A stretch of 45,169 nucleotides of DNA, from positions 1-45,169 of the IMG/VR virus record IMGVR_UViG_3300020442_002097. One strand, 5' to 3'. Shown here in pieces: positions 34,674 through 43,223 of this stretch. The translations under genes and the position numbers were made by a program. This DNA is from a virus. The notes under the pieces were generated by a model. That model made no database searches and was not told where the DNA came from. It saw nothing but the letters and a program-made list of their open reading frames with translations. Position 1 is the stretch's first letter. Every line of letters starts with the position of its first letter.

Positions 34674-37600
34674 ATGATCGTAAATAAGCCGTCGCTTGTA
34701 ACAAAAATAAATGAGCAGCTAGCAGATAATTCAACGCAGGAAATATCTCCAAGAGACATAAGAGATAATCTGTTAGACATTATAGATTCAGTACATCTAT
34801 TTACGGCAGATCAAAATTTAGAGGCTCAGAACTTTGCAACTCCCTCAACCAGAACTACAAGGGCTGGTGAAGATGCTTTAGGCAGCTTAAAACTTGCTGG
34901 ATATAGTAGCGTAGACAACTCAGCGTTTGGGTTTTCAGCCTTAAAAGGTAACTACGACGGAGTTAGAAATACAGCTATTGGTACATATTCCATGAGCTGT
35001 AATCTATATGGTTCTACAAATGTTGCCATTGGATATAACTCCCTCGCTGGAAATGTGTTTGGAAGCAATAACGTTTCTCTAGGCTCCTATACTCTACAGT
35101 CTAACAAAAGAGGAAACAACAATATAGCCATTGGTCATGGCGCTGGATACTACATAGGAGAGGATGACAACTACAAGTTATTCGTTGCCAGTCATGACAT
35201 AAACAATGATGACCTATGCACTATTACTCCCGGATCTGGTCCAAACCCTCTTATATACGGCGATCTACAGGGAAATAGGTTAGGAGTAAATACTACACTC
35301 CTCCATTCTTTTGGAACCCTGCAAGTAAACGGCGCCTTGTCGCCAACCTCAGGAAATATGCACGACCTAGGTTTTTACTCACCTACATATGACTATAGGT
35401 GGAAAAACGCACACCTCTCCAACTCTATAAATGAAAAAATATACTTTAACGACTCCTCAGCGGCTAGAGTTAAAGGGGATATAGTCCCAGACGTAACAAA
35501 CATATATAAAATAGGGGACTCTGGCAGAGGTCTTCTGTGGGATGGGTATTTTAACGACCTAACCGTAAGCGGCGTAGCTAATATAACCAATCTAAATTGG
35601 ACAACTATATCAGAGTGTATCTATGACTGCAGAACACTATACTTGGCCTCCAGCGGCATGTGTAGTTCTGGAAACCATCCTTGCGGTTATCTTTCTGACA
35701 CACAAATAGAAGGCGGTGGTATAGTACTTCAAGCAAGTGGCACGGATTATAAAAGAGATTATCACTGGACCTATCTAGCTCCTGACTATTCTCAACTTTG
35801 TGTTGCCCCTGATTTGTCTGGCGATGATTCCGCTATGGCTCACGCTAGTTGGTACAGTAATATAAGTGTTAAGATAGAGTCTGGTAGACACGTAAAGACA
35901 GATAGGGTAGTAGGTAGAGATTTTCTATCTCTAGCCAATACAAACGACTGCTTTGGCGTGTTCTTAAGAAAAGATTCTGAAGAAATTAGAACCGGAAAGA
36001 ACTGGAGAAATGAAAAACAGCGGCTGGCAATTTCTGCTACCTCAGGAACGTTTACAATAACTTATAAAGAAACAGAGGCATCAGCATCCTCAACAACGGC
36101 TGCATTAGCTTATAACGCAACGGCTAGTGAGATACAAGCCGCTCTAGAAGCGATAGGAGCAACCGTATCAGTATTGCAATCTGACAATACAGAATACTTC
36201 TATGGAATAACAGCTAGAATCTTTATAATAGAGTTCACAGGAGCTCTATCAAAGAAAGACATACCGTTAATGACGGTGGACGCAAGCTCACTAGTAGGAG
36301 CTAGCACAGGTTCTGGCGGAGGTTCTACTACACAGTGCAGAACTATTCCGGGAATAAACGAAGTCCAAAAGATAGATATTGTAGCCGATGGAGGCACATT
36401 TATATTAAAGAATGGCGGAGATCCAGTAACTCATAGCTCATTTGGCTCATGGGAAGGTTTAAATCAGCTCATACCATACAATGTTTCTGAGGCAAATCTA
36501 AAGGCGGCTATTGAAGATTCGTTTGGTAAGACCACAGTAACTGTTTCAAGATCATCTCTTTCAGCAGGTTATTCTTACACTATAACGTTTAGTGGTGACC
36601 TTGGAGAAACAAACCATAACCTCCTTGTCCCTGACCTACATGGCTTAACTCTTTCTTCTGGCTCCGCAAGCACTGGTGGTAAAAATGAGCGGAAAAAGAT
36701 AAGAGTTGTTGGAGACGAAGGGAAGTGGAAAATAGGATGGAAAGCATCTGGAGCTTCTTCCTACACTTACTCTTCCGCGTTGAATGCTTCAGCTACTTTA
36801 TCAGATGTAGATTCTGCACTTGACGGACTGCTAGGAGACTCAAATCACGAGACAATATTTAATTCAGTGACAGAATCGGCACCAGATGGTTCTACTTGGA
36901 TTGTTAAAGAGTACGAAGTTACATTTAAGGGCTCTTTAGCAAACACAGATATAGATGACGATCAATTAATCGCTATTTCTGACTCGTCTGATCCTCTTAG
37001 AAAGTCAGGAGCTTCAACCTCTCCTAACGTACCGTTTACTCCTCAGTCTTATATGTTTGTAGATGGGTTTAACAAACACTATATTCCGGGTTCGTACTCA
37101 GACCCTATTGGTAAGGTTAGGGTTGGTATTGGTGACGTAGCGCTTCGCGGAACTGTAGGTCCCGGCGCTGGCGACGTGTGGATGACATCCGAGTGGGCAA
37201 AACAAAAACTAGGCTCAAGTTATGACTCAAAGCCGCTATATTTCTTCATACCTTTTATTATACGTAAGTATACCGCAGCGCCTCAAACAGGCAACAACAA
37301 ATCAAAAGAGGCAATTACATGGGACGCGACATTAGTCGCTAGAATACCGCTAAGCGTAAATGCAGACGGTGATGTTATAGGCGTTCAAATTGGTCAAATA
37401 ATAGACGCTTTGTCGAAAGAAATTGCTAAACAAGGGATTAAAGACGTAACCTTCATACCTTACAACTCAAAAACTTTGCACAGGCAGGGCGGCACCGCTA
37501 GACCTTTTCCTTGGGGCGTACAAAACATAAACAGACAATATCCTCAGTCCTACTTTATGCACGAAACCGAGGATGCAAAATTTTTCCAAGCTCTTCAAAT

Positions 37601-40600
37601 TCATCCATACTGGGCAAAGTTCCCAGTTGTATATATGAACAGACCTGCCGGTAGCAGGGTTGACTATGTTGAACTTACATGGCCCTCTATAGCAGTTAAA
37701 TACAACGGCCCAATAGCTGTTAGAGAGTTTGAAAAAACCACTGGTTCATCTGGTCGTTCTGAAGACAACGGGACTTTCTTACCAACAGTTGATGTTATAT
37801 TTGGTGGAGTAGATTTTGTTGGCGGCTGGGATAAAGGCACGGCGCTTGGATGTTACATTGGTCACTTAGACCAGATACCAACTAGTTCAAGACCAAATAA
37901 CCTATATCCTTTTGGTAGTCTTATTGGCGGGATGGCCCCCGCTTTGGAAGAACAGCTTTACAGCAGCGCTGTTCCACACGATAAATTTAGTAAACAACAC
38001 CGCCTCAGACTCAAAGGCGGAGGGGAGATGTACTATAAGGTTCAGGTCATAAAAAGCGACATGCTTGGCGGTATCAACGATAACGACCTACTTAAAAGTA
38101 CACATGAAATTGTCTACACTAGTGATGTTATATCTACTAAAGATACAATATCTACGATACAAACAAAGTTGGACCAACATTACTCAGGCTATATCAAAGC
38201 TCGTAAGCAGGATTCTATTGGTACATACCACGGAGACGACACCAGTAATACGCATCTAAGATCTTCTGTAATGAACGGTCACATGGACCAAATTTCTGGT
38301 ATGGAAAGGGATATAATAGTCGGCCTGAACGAAACCGATACTTATACTAGATATGGTGTAATATTTGACGTAGTAAACAACGCCCTTAGTAAATCCCTAT
38401 ACCTTGCAAGCAACAGATCTTATGAGCACGTAAAAGATGGTCAAAAACTCATAAGCAATATGAGCTCTTACGGCGGCGGCGGGGGTTTTGGCGATGAGCC
38501 TTTCTTCTATATACGCTATTGCGACAAGTACGGCAATGATTTACCGTACACAAGAAAGCCTCCTTCTTTTCAAGAAAACTACATGTTGGGTGTGGGAAGC
38601 TATGCAAGAGCGTGGGATGACTCAGTAAAACAAGAGGCTACGAGGTCTTACAAAACTCAAATATCCGGTTATAACCCACCCCTCTATGACACCAACACAC
38701 TAGATCAAAAACCTCACTTGATAGAATACACTCAGCACAGAGGTGGCGATGCTCCTTTAATGGGGTCGGCAAGTGTTTCTACTTTAGTCGAAGGTGAGTC
38801 ATCCACAACAACAAATGAAGCTAGCGCAAAATCAACAGAAGTTCAAGACGGTAGAGCCCCACGGGAGGAATGCATAATTCTTGGTGGAGGTGATATAGAC
38901 CCAGTACTCACAATAACGGCGATACAAGACGGCACCGACTTAATAGACGACAGCACAGAATGCGTAGACAATGTAGCTTACATAACTGAAGAGCCTTTAA
39001 TAACACCTAACCCTCTCTCTCCTTCCGGCAAGCTAGGAAACATAGGAGATGTAAACTTTATATCTTCAGGCTGTGCGTCAGATTATGTAATAGCCTACTC
39101 CACCATAGACTCTGGGCACAACATAACGCAAAGATATGCCAGCAACATACAGACAACATTAAACGAAAACAAAAACAAAGAAAAGATAATCGGTTTTGAT
39201 CTAACCTATAGAGACGAAGGCGAGCAGGTAGATGATTTAACTGAGCAGAAAAAAGACAGGTTTACTATTTCTGCATACGATAACTCTATAATTCCAATCA
39301 ACGCTTTGACCATTATGAGGAGTAGAGATGTTGGCTTGGTCGGCATAACCGACATGATTGGGAATGCAGAAGAGATATTACCTGAAACTATATTTAATAT
39401 TCAAGCCACGGGAATCCCCGAAAACAGAACTACAGGCGCTGGGGGAGCTAAGCTTCAGCTTCTAGGCGGCTCAAACAACAAAAAGAAAAGCGGCGTTGAA
39501 ATTGAGTATGTAGAAGGTTCGCGTGTAGCCAACATAAATATGTTCAGAGACTTCGATAAAGAACAAGCTGTACGTATTTCTGAAATAAACCATATATCAA
39601 TCGGGCATCCAGACCCTAATGAAATTCTTACTATAGGGAGTGGAATCAGTGCTGACAACAAAGCCGCCATATCTATCATAGAATCTTCAGGAACTGTCTC
39701 TTCAAGCGATAAGTTTGGTAAGGTTTATGTAAAAGAAGTAGAAGAAAATAATCAGTGCCAAAGCATATTCTTCTTAGATGATTGTGGCAATGAGTTTGAT
39801 TTAGTCGGCAATAAATTTGCTGTATCTGGTGATAGAGTCTATACTGATGATAGGTGCAATACACATGTTGGCAACCACTCGCCAGATGACAGACACTTGA
39901 TTGATTCTAAAGGACAATTTGGAAATACGACTGTAGGCAGCCATGCCTTACAAGATGCTACTAATGCTGCGGACAACATAGCTATTGGTTGTGAGGCTGG
40001 TTCTGGCGTTACTGGCGGTTGGCAAAACATCCTTATCGGAAACCGTGCAGGAGCTATGGATAAAGTTCAGGATGGCTATAGTGATGCTGAAGTCTTAACA
40101 ACTGGATATAGAAATATTATAATAGGCCATAATATGGATGCTGGAAACTCCAGCTATAGATTCCTTCTTGGTACTGACAATCAGCTTATGTTGAGCGGAA
40201 TCATGGGGCCAGAAAATTCCGATAAGATTTTGACACTACCACGAGGTAAATTCTGTATCACGTCTTCAGACGGTTTTGATAAACTAACCTTAGATAGTAA
40301 GACTATAAAATTAACTGACCTTGCTAATGAGTATCCAGATCAATCATTAGACTTCGTTTTTGAGGGGCCTAACTCTAACAATGTGTTAACTTCTAATACG
40401 ATGCTATCTTTGAAACACCATGTTTCTCCAATGGACCCAACCTGCTGTACATACAGCGACGCATCTCCAGAAAGACCATACGCGACACTGAACGGCGACT
40501 TAAGACTAGCTGGATCTTTAAGGTTCTGTGATGGAACAAGTATGGATTCCGCCACGCTTCTTGGTGGCCTCAACACTGTTGGTCGTAGTGGAATAAAAAC

Positions 40601-41708
40601 AGAGTTAAGCACGTCAGAAAATTCTGTTGACCTAGCTATAGATAGGCTTAAATTTAATACCGCAGCAAACGCCACAGATTTCTACATTCCAGTGGCTAGT
40701 GGAACTGTACACAGCAAGATTAACTTTACTGATTTGGCTGGATACATAAGTCCACTATCAGCTAGAATAGATAACTGTGAAGACGGACAGGCTGGATATA
40801 GGTACCTATTCACTAATAACAGCACAATAGGTGAGCTAGGCTGTAATACTGTTTATATGGGAAATGAGGCTGGTCACAACTCAAATGGCTGGAATCACTC
40901 CGTAATGATTGGTACACACGCTGGTAGAAGCTCAACTATAAGCTATTCTTCCGAAAGTGAACATGCATCTGTGTTCATTGGTCACCAAGCTGGCGAAGAT
41001 ACTGTTGGGTGTTATTCGGCTACGTTTATTGGCCCTAACGCAGGGTTTAACGCAGACAACTCATACAGATCTGTATTCATTGGAGACGAAGCTGGTCAAA
41101 ACGCAAACACTAATCGCTCTGTTGGTATTGGGGATAACGCGCTAGAAGGCGTTACTGGTACACACAATATAGAAATATGCACAGGCATTGGCAAGGACGG
41201 CGCGCAACCTTGGGAAACTAGACTCATGACAGGAAACATGAGTTACAAAATGAATATTGGAGACATACTTGCTGGAGATATGGGCGTTAGAAGAATGAAC
41301 GTAGGCTCTGCTAATGTTCACTGCGAAGACGCTGTCTGGTCTGTTAGAAAAGATTCATACCAAGGTCACAATGATATAGAATGGATACAAGACTCTCAAC
41401 AAGATGATGTTCGAGTTGCTGGTATTAAAAAGGATGGCGTACCATTCGCTGCGTTCACCAAAGATTCCGGCGAGGTTGTCGGTAGAATATATATAGAAGG
41501 GTATGCTCAATCCAGTATTGCGTCACCATCTTCTTCTGACTCTCCAACTGAGGGTCAGATACTTATCAAAGACTCTTCTTGGGCTGATGACATACTAGTT
41601 ACTATTTCTAATAGAGACACAACTTTAGATATTCAATCAGGTGATTATGTGATTGCCATACTAATAAACGGGGAGTATCGTCCTATATGGGTAAGCTGTC
41701 AATCCTAA
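34674..41708 (+). CDS. Giant tail fibre with YadA-like head repeats
   Basis: A 2344-residue protein, the largest in the window. The N-terminus (to about residue 40) resembles fibre attachment segments. YadA-like head repeats of the AIGxxSL/NVAIGY type are found at about 75-165, 1750-1840 and 2065-2190, and should form a trimeric left-handed beta roll. Residues about 455-790 hold three related beta domains of the GTFTITY...YNATASEIQAALEAI...FxGxLS type, common in large surface proteins. The centre has no known domain but contains a glycine stretch (YGGGGGFGDEPFF). The end (about 2280-2344) may be a tip domain. It probably recognises the host surface. Confidence 0.85.
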   Translation: MIVNKPSLVTKINEQLADNSTQEISPRDIRDNLLDIIDSVHLFTADQNLEAQNFATPSTRTTRAGEDALGSLKLAGYSSVDNSAFGFSALKGNYDGVRNTAIGTYSMSCNLYGSTNVAIGYNSLAGNVFGSNNVSLGSYTLQSNKRGNNNIAIGHGAGYYIGEDDNYKLFVASHDINNDDLCTITPGSGPNPLIYGDLQGNRLGVNTTLLHSFGTLQVNGALSPTSGNMHDLGFYSPTYDYRWKNAHLSNSINEKIYFNDSSAARVKGDIVPDVTNIYKIGDSGRGLLWDGYFNDLTVSGVANITNLNWTTISECIYDCRTLYLASSGMCSSGNHPCGYLSDTQIEGGGIVLQASGTDYKRDYHWTYLAPDYSQLCVAPDLSGDDSAMAHASWYSNISVKIESGRHVKTDRVVGRDFLSLANTNDCFGVFLRKDSEEIRTGKNWRNEKQRLAISATSGTFTITYKETEASASSTTAALAYNATASEIQAALEAIGATVSVLQSDNTEYFYGITARIFIIEFTGALSKKDIPLMTVDASSLVGASTGSGGGSTTQCRTIPGINEVQKIDIVADGGTFILKNGGDPVTHSSFGSWEGLNQLIPYNVSEANLKAAIEDSFGKTTVTVSRSSLSAGYSYTITFSGDLGETNHNLLVPDLHGLTLSSGSASTGGKNERKKIRVVGDEGKWKIGWKASGASSYTYSSALNASATLSDVDSALDGLLGDSNHETIFNSVTESAPDGSTWIVKEYEVTFKGSLANTDIDDDQLIAISDSSDPLRKSGASTSPNVPFTPQSYMFVDGFNKHYIPGSYSDPIGKVRVGIGDVALRGTVGPGAGDVWMTSEWAKQKLGSSYDSKPLYFFIPFIIRKYTAAPQTGNNKSKEAITWDATLVARIPLSVNADGDVIGVQIGQIIDALSKEIAKQGIKDVTFIPYNSKTLHRQGGTARPFPWGVQNINRQYPQSYFMHETEDAKFFQALQIHPYWAKFPVVYMNRPAGSRVDYVELTWPSIAVKYNGPIAVREFEKTTGSSGRSEDNGTFLPTVDVIFGGVDFVGGWDKGTALGCYIGHLDQIPTSSRPNNLYPFGSLIGGMAPALEEQLYSSAVPHDKFSKQHRLRLKGGGEMYYKVQVIKSDMLGGINDNDLLKSTHEIVYTSDVISTKDTISTIQTKLDQHYSGYIKARKQDSIGTYHGDDTSNTHLRSSVMNGHMDQISGMERDIIVGLNETDTYTRYGVIFDVVNNALSKSLYLASNRSYEHVKDGQKLISNMSSYGGGGGFGDEPFFYIRYCDKYGNDLPYTRKPPSFQENYMLGVGSYARAWDDSVKQEATRSYKTQISGYNPPLYDTNTLDQKPHLIEYTQHRGGDAPLMGSASVSTLVEGESSTTTNEASAKSTEVQDGRAPREECIILGGGDIDPVLTITAIQDGTDLIDDSTECVDNVAYITEEPLITPNPLSPSGKLGNIGDVNFISSGCASDYVIAYSTIDSGHNITQRYASNIQTTLNENKNKEKIIGFDLTYRDEGEQVDDLTEQKKDRFTISAYDNSIIPINALTIMRSRDVGLVGITDMIGNAEEILPETIFNIQATGIPENRTTGAGGAKLQLLGGSNNKKKSGVEIEYVEGSRVANINMFRDFDKEQAVRISEINHISIGHPDPNEILTIGSGISADNKAAISIIESSGTVSSSDKFGKVYVKEVEENNQCQSIFFLDDCGNEFDLVGNKFAVSGDRVYTDDRCNTHVGNHSPDDRHLIDSKGQFGNTTVGSHALQDATNAADNIAIGCEAGSGVTGGWQNILIGNRAGAMDKVQDGYSDAEVLTTGYRNIIIGHNMDAGNSSYRFLLGTDNQLMLSGIMGPENSDKILTLPRGKFCITSSDGFDKLTLDSKTIKLTDLANEYPDQSLDFVFEGPNSNNVLTSNTMLSLKHHVSPMDPTCCTYSDASPERPYATLNGDLRLAGSLRFCDGTSMDSATLLGGLNTVGRSGIKTELSTSENSVDLAIDRLKFNTAANATDFYIPVASGTVHSKINFTDLAGYISPLSARIDNCEDGQAGYRYLFTNNSTIGELGCNTVYMGNEAGHNSNGWNHSVMIGTHAGRSSTISYSSESEHASVFIGHQAGEDTVGCYSATFIGPNAGFNADNSYRSVFIGDEAGQNANTNRSVGIGDNALEGVTGTHNIEICTGIGKDGAQPWETRLMTGNMSYKMNIGDILAGDMGVRRMNVGSANVHCEDAVWSVRKDSYQGHNDIEWIQDSQQDDVRVAGIKKDGVPFAAFTKDSGEVVGRIYIEGYAQSSIASPSSSDSPTEGQILIKDSSWADDILVTISNRDTTLDIQSGDYVIAILINGEYRPIWVSCQS

Positions 41709-41720
41709 GGAGGAATAAAA

Positions 41721-43220
41721 ATGGGAAGACCTCCTAGTTGTCATTGCAAGTGTGGCGTAAGCACTGAAATTCCACCGCCACCACCAGAAAAGTCTAACTT
41801 CTTCACTATCATATTTCAAGACGAAGCTGAGCAGTCTTACTGCTGCGATGCAAAATACGAGAGTGTTTATATTGAAGATCTAATATACCTAAGACAAAAA
41901 TCTCAGAGAATTGGGCGTTGTGACATGGCCTTCATGCACGTTGAGGAAGGCGCGTATGGGACTGAACTAAAGCCTAGAACAAGAGACGACGGAGGGGTAG
42001 AAGGTCTTCCCGAGGAAGTATTGTACATCAAGAAAAATGTAAAAAGAAATACTATCACCTCTGCTGACAGAGCCGCTTTAAAACATATAACAGAACAGAT
42101 CTTAAGAGGCAACTATGACTGCTTTGCTGTTTTTATAGATAATAGCGGTAGTTTGGGAGTAGCCAAAGTTAGAGCCCTAATAGACGAGTGGTATTGGAAC
42201 ATATCCACAAACGAAGCTAGCCATGCGACCTACCAAAGATATATAGTCGATTCTAATGGCGATCCAAATCCTCTTCCTAGTTGCTTGAATGGCGGTGGAA
42301 ACAAAACAGGCGATGGATTTACCGTAAAAGCTAATGGCTGTGCATACGAGATTTTAAACATAAACGAAAGGTGGCTCCTACACGCTGCTAATGGTTCTCA
42401 AGCCATATACGACGCACCCGGACTTTGCGCTAGCCGGCCAGACATAGACGAAGACGAAGACGGTATTCCTGATTGCGACTGCACAACTGGCTTGGGCTGG
42501 CCTGAACTGTGCGCTGTTTTTATGGATAGAAACAAAGTTCCTACAACTGTTAACTTTAATGTAAGCTGGATAAAAGCAGGCACTTTGTCCGAAGACGATA
42601 CTGACGACGACATCGATAACCCAGCTGTCTTTGTTGAACTCAAAGATCAATTTGGAAATGTTTCAAACTCAGAGTTTAAAGCAGATATAATGGAGGCTTT
42701 TGCTGTCTGGAAAGCGGCTCTTGAAAATGCTTGCTCTTGGTTAACTGTCACATTTACTGATATAGGCGATGAAACTATAACAACCCTAAGGAGTACCGGA
42801 GGACGAGGAAGGCCCGGCGACTCCACGGGAACTTACAGATTCTCAGACTACCCCGGAGCAAATATAGGGGATATAAGAGTGGGTATGCACACGATGGCTA
42901 AAGCTAGCGTGCTGGCACATGCTTATTATCCCGGAGCTATTCTAGGAGTTACTGGAAATCATGGGGGAGACATGCACTTTGACTATGCTGACAGATGGAG
43001 AAGAGATGGTCAGGTAGTAGCTAACGCTTTTAGCATAAAAATGGTAGCTGTTCATGAATTTGGCCACGCACTAGGCTTACCACACTTCTCCGACCCAAAT
43101 ACTATAATGTATTCCTTCGCCAAAGGGTCTAGCACAGATTACGATACTGAATGGGCAGACGGAGTTATAGGCGACACAACAACATACAACGCTTTAAAAG
43201 CGCTTTACTGCGGAGTTTAA
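41721..43220 (+). CDS. Matrixin-type zinc metalloprotease, tail-linked
   Basis: A 499-residue protein with AAGGAGG before the ATG. The C-terminal half is an M10 (matrix metalloproteinase-like) domain: DIRVGMHTMAKASVLAHAYYPG, GGDMHFDYADRW and the zinc site HEFGHALGLPH (H445, H449, H455, general base E446). The Met turn is M463 in NTIMYSF. Other parts are DNSGS at residues 140-144, like a MIDAS metal motif of von Willebrand A domains, and DIDEDEDGIPDCDC at 241-254, like a thrombospondin type 3 calcium repeat. An N-terminal KCGV segment recalls a cysteine switch but is weak. Between two fibre genes, it is probably virion-bound and may digest surface proteins of the host. Confidence 0.88.
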   Translation: MGRPPSCHCKCGVSTEIPPPPPEKSNFFTIIFQDEAEQSYCCDAKYESVYIEDLIYLRQKSQRIGRCDMAFMHVEEGAYGTELKPRTRDDGGVEGLPEEVLYIKKNVKRNTITSADRAALKHITEQILRGNYDCFAVFIDNSGSLGVAKVRALIDEWYWNISTNEASHATYQRYIVDSNGDPNPLPSCLNGGGNKTGDGFTVKANGCAYEILNINERWLLHAANGSQAIYDAPGLCASRPDIDEDEDGIPDCDCTTGLGWPELCAVFMDRNKVPTTVNFNVSWIKAGTLSEDDTDDDIDNPAVFVELKDQFGNVSNSEFKADIMEAFAVWKAALENACSWLTVTFTDIGDETITTLRSTGGRGRPGDSTGTYRFSDYPGANIGDIRVGMHTMAKASVLAHAYYPGAILGVTGNHGGDMHFDYADRWRRDGQVVANAFSIKMVAVHEFGHALGLPHFSDPNTIMYSFAKGSSTDYDTEWADGVIGDTTTYNALKALYCGV

Positions 43221-43223
43221 AAA

